NCBI GenBank assembly: GCA_028456385.1
Contig: JALNQF010000032.1
Coordinates: 1-64,000 of the forward strand
DNA from: Ophiosphaerella korrae
Taxonomy: Eukaryota > Ascomycota > Dothideomycetes > Pleosporales > Phaeosphaeriaceae
Direction: 5' to 3'
DNA length: 64,000 nucleotides
Of this stretch, positions 49,601-61,386 are shown piece after piece (position 1 is the first letter of the stretch; each line of letters begins with the position of its first letter). The position numbers and the translations under genes were made by a program. The notes beneath the pieces were generated by a model. That model was not told the origin of the DNA, made no database searches, and was given only the letters and a program-made list of their open reading frames with translations.

Positions 49601-52600
49601 GAGATCTCTGGGGCCCAATTACGTAGGACATTCTTCCCTTGTCTGATAAGTTTGGCTACTCGACTTGTTTCACCACCGATAATAACCACAGGGGCAGGTG
49701 GGATCATGTATGGTGAGTCAAGTGGACTCCGAAGGAGCTCCAATCGATCGTCGGTCGCCTGGGCAGATAAAACAGAATAGCCGTGCATGTTAACCTTTGG
49801 ATGGTCATGAGATATGGTATCAATGCCGGAGAATCCGTTTTTCGAAAGTAGATTATCCCATCCTCCGGTGGTAATGCTCGGCTTAGTTGCTCCAAGTACG
49901 CCATTTGCCCACCATCTCTCCAGGCCACCCATCATAGCCATTGGCCGAAGTGACGGACCCGTCAACTCCGTTGAGAGCAAATAACCGCCGGGGCGGAGAA
50001 GGCCTCGTAGCCTTTGAATGCTCTCCGGAAGGTTTTGCCTTACAAAACACAAGTCTGTCACGATAACAATATCGTAGAGCTCTGTACTAGCCTTGCTATT
50101 CGTATCAAACACATCAAAGGTGACCCTTTTCTCTTTTGCATTGTCAGCGCCAACCATACTCCTGATTTCGTTCACAATATCTTGTGAGGCATTGGCGTAT
50201 GTATAGGATCCGTAAGCGTCACCAATAGCAGCTAAGATACCGAAAGCCGTTTCAGCCTCATCGCCACAGATGTGGAGGATATTGGTCCTTGGAAATGTAT
50301 GACTAATTTGAGTAACCAATTGAGTCATGACTTGGTTGCAAGTACCACCCCAAGTAGTATGCTGGTAGAGAGAGCTGACGAATTGGCTTTGGTCAGATCG
50401 CCCTTTTACCAGAAACTGGGTTTTCTCTGCGCCCGCTGCCAGTAATTTCATGTCGACATCGCTAGGATCTCGTCCGATTAGATCCTCAATGATTTCTGAA
50501 GTGTCATTTAGCCACTCAGCTTGCAACGTGGCTTGATTGTTGCTGTTGCAGACTCCCGCCGTCATCGAGATAATTGATCGGATCAACTTCTGATGATGCG
50601 GTTCCAAAGTATCCATTTCTTGGACACTAACTGATAGACTGATATTTCGCAGATAAAATAGTGCAACTCGTTCATATTCCTCAGGTGTGTAACTTGATGG
50701 AGGTGTTTGGACACGTGCTGGAACCAAACCATATGAAGCATCATTACCCCAAACTGTCTTGGCTGAAATATTTCGATCTTCTGATGGCTGTGGCTCAGAG
50801 ATAGCCTTGAATCTTACGCCCTCAAGTTGAATTTGACAGATATCACCATCGTTCGTCGACGTCCGTATGTTGATATCGGTTTCAATCCGCTGACCCAGTC
50901 CAACAGCGGGACTGGTGAGGTATGCCTCTATCGCAATATCAGTAGTGATATTTTGATGAGGGTCGATTACGGCTCGTTTCACTCCAACCGGAAGATAGGG
51001 ACTATGCATAGACCTTTCGGCCGTAGAGAGTATGGTTGAAAGTCCTGTTTGAAACGCGACATCCAGGGTCGCGGGGTGCAAGGTGCAGGCAACGTTCATG
51101 TCGGGGTCACCATCCGGCCAAGAGGCAAGCGCTTTTGCGTGGCCCCAACATTTGTTGAGCGTATGCAATGCACGGAAGGCACCTTCATACCCGAAGCCTA
51201 TCTCGGACGCTGCATGATAGAACCTCTCCACATTGGACGGCGTCAACTCCACGTCGGAAATATACGTGGGAGCCAAATCTACAGGCTCAGGTGTGCCCAA
51301 ATGGATAGTGAGCCGCCCCTCGCAGGTTTTATCCGCCTCGATTTGGTTATTCGAGTAGCTGTAACAAGCAAATTCTGTTTCCAGCACCGAACCGGATTTT
51401 GATTGATCTATATCTCCCTCCCGGGAGACTCGATTACGGATCGTGAATAGAATTTCAACTTCATCCCCTTCACCAATTGGTAACGCGGTTGGAATAATCA
51501 TATCTCGCACCTCAATCAACTTGATTAATTGGTCCTTTGCAAATATTTTCGCTGCATCCACAGCCAGGCTGATGTATCCCGTCGCAGGGAAAAGAATTTG
51601 ACTTTGAAACACATGTCCTTTAAGCCATGGCATCTCACTCAGCCGCAATGTGTTTCGCCAGGTTTGCTCGGATCCAGCATCATTCCAGAGACGGCCAAGA
51701 AGATCATGAGGAGGTTGCGAACTGAGACGATAATTGCGAGCGACTCGGGACTCGCGCCAATGACTCTGAGTATGTTCCCATGAATATGGAGGAAGACTTT
51801 TGAGAGGAGGACCAGAGGAAACAAGGTCAAATGCCGTGCGCCACCCTTCAAACCGCACAGTAGATGGGGCGAGGTTCCAGATAGTCGAGAGGGCCTCTGA
51901 AAATGTCTCTATTGCATTGCTGCCCCGACTCAAGCAGGCCACATAGGGTAGAGAGGTTTTACTCGAAATCGACTGCTTGAGAGTTTGATTGACTGGACCT
52001 CTCAGAGCGCCATGCGGTCCTACTTCGATGGCAGCGGTAAAAGCCGTACTGGCCTGGATAGCGAGCTTTACAGCTTCGGAAAATAGCACTGGTTGCGTCA
52101 AGTTATCAACCCAGTATTGAGCCTCTAAGTCCGCTTCCGTAGGGTCGATGTGTGTACTGGTATCATTTCTCACACTGGAAAACCAGTAACACTCTTCATC
52201 GGATGACGGCTTTTGAACAGCCACCTTGAGTCGTTTGAGGTGGTCTAGATAAGGCCCCGCGCAGGCTTGCATATGCTGAGAATGGTATGCGGTATCGACT
52301 TGGAGAGTTCGAGCCTGAACCTGCATTTCATCAAGGTCTTGCTTAAGCTCTAATATTGCATCCTTGTCGCCAGAGATTGTCACACTAGAAGGAGAATTGC
52401 TTGCAGCGACGGTTATTCGACCCTTAAATTGTTGCTTGGAGCAAAGTGCAGTAGCGGCATCGAAAGGTATCGAAGCAGCCATCATCGCCCCTGGTTGTCC
52501 GGTCTTGCCTCGGGCGAGATTTGTCACACAGCCTCGATAGTAGGAAATGCCCATAGCATCCCGTTTAGTCAACAAACCAGCCGCGTATGCTGCCCCAATC

Positions 52601-54643
52601 TCTCCCGAGGAATGGCCAACCACAGCTTGAAATGAAATTCCGCAGGCGCGTAAGAGGTCGACAAGTCCAATCTGAATAGCCGTGCAGAGCGGCTGCGAAA
52701 ATTGTGCCTCAGCTACATGCGATTGTTCAGTATCAGCAGCTAATTCTTCTTCTAGAGACCATGTAGGTGGGTTTGGGATGTCTGCTAGGGCAGCTTCGCA
52801 TTCCAGTATAGACCGCCTAAAGGTTATACAATGTTTCAACAGTGTGAATCCCATTCTTGCTGCTTGTGCGCCCTGGTAAAGTAAGTAAAGATCGAAACTG
52901 ACGCAGAGTCCAATAGTTGTAGATATAACATACCTGGCCAGTAAATATACCCAAAAGTGGAACCTTTCCCTCAATAGTGGGTGCAGAGGGAGAATGAAGG
53001 GTACTGTCGTTTGAAGTGCTGATGATGTTTATCTGGTCCTCTAGTTTCTCAATGAGATCTTCGCGATCAACTGCTGTTGCTATTGAAACTCGGTACCGAA
53101 ACACCGATCTCTTTAACTGCAGCGTGTTGCTCAGAGAGTCGAGGTCCACAGTCTCGTTCACACGTAGGTGGTTATGCAGATGCTTCAACCAACCCAGCAA
53201 CGATCCGCGAACTCTGGCCGAGAACACAAATGGCCCTGATGGCCTTTCCCTGGCTAGATCTGAATCGCAAGCATTGCTATTTTCCAGCTCAGACCTCGGC
53301 GATTTTAGAGAGACTTCGGTGCCGGAAGGCTCATAGCTCTCGAGGATAGCATGAGCATTGGTACCACCGAACCCGAAGCTGTTGACACTGGCCCTACGCG
53401 GTCCGTTTCCTGTCGCTGGCCAAGGTAGGAGAGATGTTGGAACCTTCAATCTATTGTAAAATGGCTCAATCTTGGGATTTAGATTGTTGAAATGAAGGTT
53501 TGGCGGGATCGATTTATTCTGAATTGCTAGCGAGGCTTTAATCAGCCCGGCTAACCCAGCGCACCCTTCCAGATGCCCAACAACCGATTTTATAGAGCCA
53601 CAGAGAAGTACTTCTTCATTTAGACTCTGATCATTATTGCAAAAAGCATCATAGATCGCTTGCGCCTCCGCAGGATCGCCAGCCTGAGTGCCAGTACCGT
53701 GGCACTCAAAGTATTGGCATCGATCTGTCACGGGATCTAAACCTGCGTCACGGTACGTCTGCTGAATCAAGGCAGTCTGTGCCTCAGGTGACGGCATAGT
53801 GATACCACTGCTGTTGCCTTGTCCATCTGAATTGACACCAGTACCTCGGATAATGCATTCGATGTGGTCGCCGTCGAGAATCGCCTGAGTGAGCGTTTTC
53901 AGCACCACAACAGTGCAACCTTCACCTCTAGCATATCCGCTGGCATCTGTATCCCACATGCGACAACGAGAGTCTGGTGAGAGCATGTGCATAGACGACT
54001 CCATAATGTACCAAGCTGAGTCTAAAAGGAGATTGACACCCGCTACAACTGCCTGAGTAGCCTCTCCTCGATGGAGACCCTGTGCAGCAAGATGGAGGGC
54101 AACAAGCGAGCTTGAGCAAGCTGTGTCTAAAGCCAAAGATGCCCCTCGAAGATTGAAGACGTAAGATAAGCGATTCGCTAAGATGGTACGAGATATACCG
54201 GTTGCAGTATGACCACCCAATGTATCAGGATCCCGAGACTGAATCATCCCATAATCATCTGTCATTACACCAACATGCACTGAGGTTTGGGAGCCATCGA
54301 CATCACTTAGGGACATCCCCGCCGATTCGAAAGCTTCGTAGGCGGTTTCCAAGAGAATCCTTTGCTGAGGATCCATATCGGCCGCCTCTTTAGGATTGAT
54401 GTTGAAGAAGGCGTTGTCAAAATGTCGGACATCTTCGTCCAGCAGATAGGACTTGTGAAGGACGTTCGAACGGCCGCGCATGTCGCCGTTCTCATTGTAG
54501 TAGCCTGCAGTGACTAATCTGTCCGGAGGAAACTCCTTGAGAATATCTTTTGGCTCTCTTAAGAGATCCCATAGCTTGGAAGGACTGTTGGCTGCACCAG
54601 GTAACCGACATGCCGTTCCAACAATTGCTAACGGTTCGTACAT
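43633..54643 (-). CDS. Hybrid highly reducing PKS-NRPS, KS-AT-DH-MT°-ER°-KR-ACP-C-A-T, no release domain
   Basis: Two exons (54643-52934 and 52872-43633, intron 61 bp, join FTGQGAQAARMG) encode 3,649 residues. KS 1-440 has Cys176, His315 and His357. AT about 472-900 has Ser658 in GHSSG. DH 957-1240 has His990 and Asp1174, though the motif reads HVFQSQILFP with Ser for Gly. A methyltransferase-like region (1290-1600) has ILHICGDEAET where a SAM loop (EIGAGTGG) is expected. 1620-2060 is a silent ER-like linker. KR 2070-2330 has the GMAGELG loop, Ser2244, Tyr2257 and Asn2261. ACP has Ser2434. C 2555-2990 has HNLIIDVVS. A 3010-3550 has LFTSGSTGVPKG, Asp3223, YGPTE, YKTGD and Lys3537. T has Ser3608 and ends 41 residues later. 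Related synthases carry a further R or Dieckmann domain of about 300-400 residues. It should build a reduced polyketide and tether an amino acid. Confidence 0.93.
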
Positions 54644-55639
54644 GCTGTTCAGGTAATGATAAATCTAACAAAATTTGAATGAATAATCTAATAAAATAAC
54701 AAAGGTGATAGAGACTTTTGGGTTTTCTGCGACCTCACCTAAGAAGTTTGACGAACTAAGATTCAAACATAAGCCACTGTGGTCTCTTATAGCATTTGAG
54801 AACATCTTCAAGTAGACTCTTGGCGTTGTCACAAAATGTAATCCAATTTTCCACAGGACAGCATCTCCGGGTCAATCCACAGACCGAATAATCCCTGTCC
54901 ACTCAACGACACCACCTCTCTTTACCGAAGGCTAATATCGAATACTCTAAAACACACTGGATGTGATCTTGGCTTGCAAGCTCAGACACATCCATGTTAC
55001 ACCCAACACTTCGCCCCGGCCTAGATCCTTCTTTATGGGCCTGTAGTCGCAGTGAGCGAAAGAATCCATATTAATTCATGTGGACTTGAACTTAAAAGGC
55101 AACTATCCCCGAAGTGTGGGGGGTTGGCTTACCTGCTTCATGCGTGGGTAGTTATAAATTGCCTCATAACACAAGTAAAGGGCCACACACGATACTATCG
55201 TTCCACTACCTTAGCTCATTAGTAACTAGGTACAAATCTGACATACCTTTGCTGTGTAGGTGTAGTCGGTGGGCCTCAAAATATCCCGAGGTAATCCCTA
55301 CTAGCGTATATAAGAGAGGAACTCTTTCACCCTAATGCAGCCATATTTTGTTCCCTTATGCAAGTTCACGTATTCTATGCTTACGTTAAGTAATCGCCAA
55401 CACTTCCAAGACTCCCTAGATCTGGACGGGAACAGATGATCTTAAATTTGGTTGGCTTGTGGGTCTTTTTACCATTTTCAACTCTATCGCGCCATCGTAA
55501 CCACCCACTCTCCTCCTTCCCTCATTCCAACTTTCCAAAATTTTCTTTCATTTCTAATTGTCGCATAGACTCTATCCCCAATTTTTCCAATTACAAGTTT
55601 CTCTGCCTTTTTTGTGAATTCACAGTCTTGGGCCACACA
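54644..55639. promoter_or_regulatory. Bidirectional promoter between PKS-NRPS and thioesterase genes
   Basis: About 1 kb separates the divergent start codons, so the two genes are probably co-controlled. On the plus side TATATAAG at 55,307-55,314 and a long C/T-rich leader (about 55,490-55,620) precede the hydrolase start. I could not assign a binding site for a cluster regulator. Confidence 0.55.
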
Positions 55640-56470
55640 ATGGAAAGAAATCCCGAAATTATCCAATATACGGACTTCTCACCGAATGGAACGAGTTCCC
55701 AGCCTCGAGTCCCGCTCTTCCTCATTCACGATGGTGGCGGCACTACCTTTACCTACCATTGTCTAGAACCGCTTCGCCGCCCTACATACGGAATCTTCAA
55801 CCCACATTTCCGCAGTGGTGGAAGCTTTGAGGGTGGGGTGCGCGCAATGGGCCGCCTTTATGCCACCATGATTAGGCGGACTTGCGATGAGCCCGACTTC
55901 CTGGGAAAACGCAATCCCGATGGAACCGTGGATGTCCTTATCGGGGGGTGGAGTTTGGGCGGTCTGCTCTGCCTTGAAATCGCAAAGATGTTGGCAGGCG
56001 ATCGAGATGTGCGAGTCATCGGCGTCGTGATGATAGAAAGTGGGTGTCCTTTTTACCTGCCAACCGCCAGAGGTCATCTCGAGACTCTCGATCACATCGA
56101 TCTCTCCACGATAAGCAAGAACCATTCTCTGTCTGTTCAGGCCATGAAAGAAGCAATGCGGGTAATTCGTGAATGGAGCCCGCCAGTATGGACGGCCAGC
56201 CAAATTCAGCAGAGACCGCGATTTTCATTGTTGCGGGCCACCGATCCTGTGCCAACGGGCAATCAACGAGGAATACATATCCTGGATGTTTATCGCCATG
56301 AACCAACCCTTGGGTGGGATAAGTATGATCCCAGCCTAATCACGGAGGTACTGGATGTGAATGGCAATCACTTTGATATGTTTTCCTTCCGGAACATGTC
56401 TGGGATTTCGAAAACCATACAGAAATGCTGTGATACACTAGAGAAGCTTAGTCAGTCTTATGATGCATAA
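55640..56470 (+). CDS. Stand-alone thioesterase-type alpha/beta hydrolase
   Basis: This is a single exon of 276 residues. The frame is open upstream to 55,436, but the stretch before MERNPEIIQ is C/T-rich leader-like, so the Met at 55,640 is preferred. The alpha/beta-hydrolase thioesterase fold (PF00975 type) is shown by VPLFLIHDGGGTTFTYHCL (oxyanion strand), the nucleophile elbow GGWSLGGLLCLEIA and a late His in NGNHFDMFS. Family enzymes free acyl chains from carrier proteins or clear stalled ones. The adjacent PKS-NRPS has no release domain and shares a promoter region with this gene, so it is the best candidate for product release by hydrolysis or cyclisation. An editing role is the alternative. 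Confidence 0.85.
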   Translation: MERNPEIIQYTDFSPNGTSSQPRVPLFLIHDGGGTTFTYHCLEPLRRPTYGIFNPHFRSGGSFEGGVRAMGRLYATMIRRTCDEPDFLGKRNPDGTVDVLIGGWSLGGLLCLEIAKMLAGDRDVRVIGVVMIESGCPFYLPTARGHLETLDHIDLSTISKNHSLSVQAMKEAMRVIREWSPPVWTASQIQQRPRFSLLRATDPVPTGNQRGIHILDVYRHEPTLGWDKYDPSLITEVLDVNGNHFDMFSFRNMSGISKTIQKCCDTLEKLSQSYDA

Positions 56471-57037
56471 ACAGTTGGAAAACCTTGATTTGTAGAGAAT
56501 AAGAAATATCACGTGTTGCATCGATTTATGTTTTGGACGTGTATGCAAGTGACTACTGTCGTGCAGTAATATTGTGGGGCTTTGTCGGCCTTGCCAAGGA
56601 GAGATAGTCTGCCGCCAAGTGCCGAGTGGAATGATTGTGTTACACAAACCTTGCGTGTCACCGATCCGCCTTTGCACGCATGTAAGACAAGTGAATATAG
56701 TCACAGTATGCATCGCATTTTTCAGTAGAGGATGACGTGAGATTCTGCGCGGACCGAACCCTTATCGTTCCGAATTTCGCCTTCTGCATCGAACATATTA
56801 GCATCCTGCGCTAGCCACTGTAGTTTAGCCAAAGCATGCCAAGAATTAGGATCAATAGTTTGGGGCGGGAATAGGTGGGTAAAAATTGGATGACAAGAAG
56901 GGTTCCATTTGCCGATATATTCAAAGGATCAACACCCGAAATTAGTAAACATTACACAAGGTGCGATATTATCACTTTACAGAACAGAGTGTTGAATACG
57001 GGACAACTTTCTTCTTCAGCGAGACTCAGAGAGTACC
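56471..57037. other. Intergenic between thioesterase and methyltransferase genes
   Basis: No gene is seen. It probably holds the promoter of the methyltransferase gene. Confidence 0.5.
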
Positions 57038-58036
57038 ATGGACCAGAAATCAGAGTACCAGACCAGCCTTTTTTTCCCTGGTCAATAAATTCAATGCAAA
57101 CTGACTTATTTCATCAGATTCTACGAAAAGGGCACCGGTCTCATTGAGCACGTCTTCGGGAACTTCATCCATGTGTGGCGCCTAACTCCTGGAGAAACAT
57201 TCTCCAACGCAGTTACTCGTCATGAACACTATCTAGCCCAATGGATGAGGGTGGAAAAGAACCAAAAGATCCTGGATGTTGGATGTGGCAATGGGGGACC
57301 GACACGGGAAATCGCGCGATTTCTCGACGTGAATGTCGTTGGGGTCGATCTCGAGGAGCATCACATTCGAAGCGCAAAGGTGCACACAGCAGCAGCCAAG
57401 CTACAAGACCGAGTTTCGTTCGTAACAGCAGACTTTTTAAGTATGCAATTCGACGACGCTTCGTTTGACGGTGCCTACTCTATCGAGGCAACTGCTTATG
57501 CACCTGAGCTTCAGGACGTGTATGCAGAGATCTTCAGGGTCCTTCGGCCTGGTGCCAGATTTGCTGTTTATGAGCCTGTTCTGGCGAGTACTTTCCGCGA
57601 AGAAAACTCTGAGCATCGGAAGATTCGACAAACATATGAACAGCTAGTTGGAGCCCCTCCCCTTCGAGATATGTCATCAGCAACCAAAGCAATGGTTGCT
57701 GCTGGGTTTGAAATGGAGGTTGCAGAAGACCTTGCAGAGAGACCAGGAAGCATTCCGTGGTATAGCCCTATCGATGGGTCCTATGGGATGATGGCGTCAT
57801 GGTCAGATACGCTTGCCAAAAATTATTATTCGTTCCTAGTGAATTCGCTGGGTTCCCGTGGCATTCTATACTATATGGCTGGCGCTTTAGAGACGCTGAG
57901 GATTTTGCCTTCAGGGACGCGTGGGGATGCGATTCAGGTACTGGATGCAATGAATGCACTTCGGATGGCAGGCGAAAATGGAATAGTAACTCCGATGTTC
58001 TTGATGGTTGGCAGAAAACCTCTGTCTTCAGCATAG
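57038..58036 (+). CDS. Erg6-like (sterol methyltransferase family) SAM-dependent C-methyltransferase; 5' end uncertain
   Basis: The clear part runs from about 57,119 (FYEKGTGLIEHVFGNF) to 58,036 and matches the sterol 24-C-methyltransferase family: FSNAVTRHEHYLAQWM, the SAM loop ILDVGCGNGGPTREIARF, AYSIEATAYAPE (the family's YAIEATCHAP box), EIFRVLRPGARFAVYE, and GIVTPMFLMVGRKP at the end. The first Met in this frame is 57,173. A model with ATG at 57,038, a 17-nt exon and an intron 57,055-57,117 (branch-like CTGAC, TCATCAG acceptor) gives 311 residues but lacks the usual SLVNKYYDLVTD lead-in. That lead-in is seen as SLVNKFNAN in another frame just upstream, so a frameshift or T-run error is possible. 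It could methylate the cluster product in trans. Confidence 0.75.
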
Positions 58037-58487
58037 AAGGGCTCTGTATACAGCTTAGCTTTGAATTTCGTCAACTACACCTTACGAATCATGTGTTTGA
58101 AAGAAGGATGCGAAGAATCTCCAACATTAAACCCTGTAAGAAATGTTTGTGTTTGGCTGGGCGACCTTTGAACTAGGTCCAGAGGCCAATCACGGTTCGC
58201 CGGTCTGAAATGTAAGCCGCTGCATGCGATGAACAGCCGACAGGTCATGCAATAACAGGCACATGGAGCCTGAAAGATGCGCTTGCGTTAGAAATATACT
58301 ATGATGTATAGACTCCACTTCGGAAGGTTGCACTGCAGCTGGTGGTGGCTTACGTTTGATAGTATTTCCGGTTGGCTGATAACCGTGCCTCTTAAAGCTT
58401 GTGGGATTCTGACCAACAGTGACTCAATGCATCGTTGTTCCTCCGCTGGTTCATCAACCTTTGAAATAAGTTTTCTCTCCACGAAGT
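58037..58487. other. Intergenic spacer
   Basis: No gene is seen. It is the likely promoter of the downstream dehydrogenase gene. Confidence 0.5.
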
Positions 58488-59659
58488 ATGGATATCCAAG
58501 CCCTTTACCACATACTTCGACTCGAAGTATTGCATCCAAAACTGCTTTCTTTTGCAAGAGATGGACCGCTACCGCTCATGTGGAGCAACTTGACCACTCG
58601 ATCTAAACCTCTTCAGCCACTAGAACTTGAGGCACTCAAGGGCCGCACGGCACTCATTGCGGGTGCCACATCTGGATGTGGCCTGCAATTAGCCAAGATT
58701 CTGGCGGCACATTGCGCCCGTCTTATCATCACTGCGCGCGACACTCAACGGGGCCAACAGGCTCTGGAGGAAATTCGGAGGAGCTTGTCAGGTGATGCAG
58801 CCATGAAACCTGAGATTGATGTGTGGCCGCTCGAGATGGAATCCTTTCAATCGATCCAGAAGTTTAATGAGCGACTACTTGGCCTGCCGTCATTGGACTT
58901 TGCGGTGCTGAATGCGGGAGTCTGGCACCTCCGCTTCGCCCAGTCGGTAGACTCATTTGAGACTCATCTACAGGTCAACTATCTTGCTTCTTGTGCCATC
59001 TCACTTTCTCTACTCGATGTCCTTGGGCGCGGCCGTTCTTCTCCAGGTTCTCGCCCGGGCAGACTATTGAATGTCACTTCCGAAGGCCATGCGCTTGAGG
59101 ATATCCCCGCCGGTAAACGAGCTAGCGAAATCCTCACGAGCTTCAACGATCCGAAGAAGTTGACGAGCTATCATCGTTACCGGCTTTCGAAGCTCCTCAG
59201 TATGATATGGACGCATAAGGTAGCTTCATCTATCGATAGCGCTACTCTTGGAGTCGAGATTGCTTCCTTTACGCCTGGAGCCAGCCAGACGCAGATCTGT
59301 CGTGACCTTGGATCTGGGCCTATAGTACGCACAGTGATGAATGTGTTCTGCCAATCAGCTGAAGAAGGGGCCTGGTCATATGCTAGAGCCTTGGTTGCTG
59401 CAGAATACCACGGCCAGTATTTCTTCAGAGACCATGTTTGCAAGTATGCATTTACCTTTCCATGAAATTGGTGTATTCGCGCCGAGTCATGCTGATATCA
59501 ATCGTCAGACCCACGGACTGCGTAACCGCAGAGAAGGATAAAGCCTTTCATGAAGATTTGGTTAAGGAGACTGTCAAAGTGCTAAAAGGCGTGGTTGCAA
59601 TCCCCTCGAGCACACCCGAGTGGCTAGGAATTTATTCGGCTAGTCCGGTTCCAGCATGA
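58488..59659 (+). CDS. Short-chain dehydrogenase/reductase (retinol-dehydrogenase-like)
   Basis: Exons 58488-59443 and 59509-59659, with a 65-bp intron, give 368 residues. The join reads DHVCKPTDCVTAEKDKAF. The Rossmann loop is ALIAGATSGCGLQLA with LNAGVW further on. The catalytic residues are Ser in LLNVTSEGHA and the pair Tyr/Lys in YHRYRLSK (YRLSK as YxxxK). About 50 residues precede the fold. This group oxidises or reduces alcohols and ketones with NAD(P)H on hydrophobic molecules. It lies in the same direction as its neighbours (methyltransferase and EBP-like gene) with moderate spacing. Confidence 0.88.
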
Positions 59660-60565
59660 CTTCCTGGATGATGGACAATGGATGCGCAAACTTAGTACTA
59701 TGCCTGTCTTTGGAGTGTCAATCAACAACGAGTAATGAGGTGTATTTCGTATATGAGCTACCAAGATGCAGAGACTGTCAGGCGAAACATGGTTTTAGTT
59801 CCTCCGCGGCCGTTGAGTTTGGCGTAATGGATTTAAGCTGGGGTCGAACTTACGTAAAATCGTAAAACGTGACGAATGTGAAAGACTTCCACGCTTTTCT
59901 GAGGCTATGAGTCCTTTGAATGGGTGGCTAGAGTGGCTGGCACGCTGGGTAGGTATCTGGAGAGATTTACGTGTTCCATCGTACCAGACCAGCCAAATAC
60001 AATTCCAATGGTTTTTTTTTTTTTTTTTTTTTTTTTAGCGGCTTGGCCTGGCTCAGAGCTTCGGGCACTCCATTCTCAGGCTGTCAGCATTACCCCTTAA
60101 CATCGCTTGGCTCATCCAGAGCAGGAAACCCCCCGTTGAATTTCGCCCAGCCATTGAATACCGAGGCGATGCTCAGAATTATGGTAGTCATGTAAGAAAG
60201 TAGTGGATATAATGGACGAGATAATGAACAATGGCTGCGCAACAATTCTGAATATACTGAAGACTGATTGCCGTAATCCCACAATCACTGCAATCATACA
60301 ATCACGATTTGTCGCCATCGCTGCGAACAAAATCACTGTCGCACGGCCATCCGTGAGCTAGCGCACGTGCTTTGTATGACGTCCAAGACAACACGGAACC
60401 CGGATGCGGGTTATTCCGCATCGTACCACAACCAAAGAAACATTTGTTGTTTATTTCTACCGAGCGCATCAGCGAGGCATGCTCAAATATCAAAATACGG
60501 TCCCCCGAAACTACGAGACGCCTTTCCATCTCTCAGCTCATCCATAAGAAACCCCAATATACGCC
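59660..60565. other. Intergenic spacer with a long T run
   Basis: A homopolymer of about 30 T lies near 60,008-60,037. No gene is seen; the rest is probably the promoter of the EBP-like gene. Confidence 0.5.
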
Positions 60566-61386
60566 ATGAACCATTCCCACTCTTACTACCCCTTGGGTGT
60601 GGTGATTTCCAACTATGTTCCTAACGAATGGGACACCTTGGCACTAGTCTCTACATTCGCTGCTACCTGTGTAGTCATTCTGTCCACTGCTACAACCATT
60701 GCGAAGAAAGTAAACCCTCGCATTGCAAACTCAGAACTATCTAAGGTTCTCTGGTTTACCCTATGTATGTCTGTTCTCTACGAAGTCATAAATAAAGTCA
60801 GAAATATGCAAAGTGTTGACCAATAGCTAGGCAGCGCCATTCACCTCCTCCTCGAAGGATACTACGCCCGAAACTTCGCCACCCTCCAGGGTTCCCAAGA
60901 CATCCTGGCGCAGCTCTGGAAAGAGTACTCCCTGTCTGATTCGCGATATCTCACTTCGGACTCCTTTGTCATGACCATGGAGTCCGTTACCGCTTGGGCC
61001 TGGGGCCCATTGTCCTTGATCCTGGCGTCTTTTATTGTCACGGATAATCCTTTCCGACACCCACTGCAGATTATCATCTCTACTGGGCAGCTTTACGGTA
61101 CTGTGCTATACTTTGCGACATCTACATTTGACTTTCTTGTGTATGGATTCGAGTACTCGCGGCCTGAGAGCTATTACTTCTATGGGTATTACGCATTCCT
61201 GAACGGCATCTGGATGGTTATTCCCACTTGTAAGCGTTTTCCTCTTTCTCTGGGAACTGTGAGTGTGATATGCTAACGATTTCAGTACTTATTGCGGATA
61301 GTGTACGAGCTTGTGGTGCGGCTTTTGCGGATATTAAGGGGAGGAAAACGGTTGGCATGAATGGGGATGCAAAGAAGTCTTCTTGA
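60566..61386 (+). CDS. Emopamil-binding-protein (EXPERA)-like membrane enzyme, sterol delta8-delta7-isomerase family
   Basis: Exons 60566-60764, 60831-61229 and 61286-61386, with introns of 66 and 56 bp, give 232 residues. The joins read LWFTLCSAIHLLLEGYY and VIPTLLIADSV. The family fingerprint is LCxxIHxxxEGYY, TMESVTAWAWGPLSL and FLNGIWMVIP, so the His, Glu, Glu and Asn/Trp positions known to hold the carbocation in EBP are kept. Four to five membrane segments are visible. EBP of ergosterol synthesis shifts a ring double bond; relatives in secondary-metabolite clusters isomerise or cyclise other lipids. Being next to a cluster with an Erg6-like methyltransferase and an SDR suggests a tailoring role, unless it is simply the cell's own sterol isomerase. 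Confidence 0.85.
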
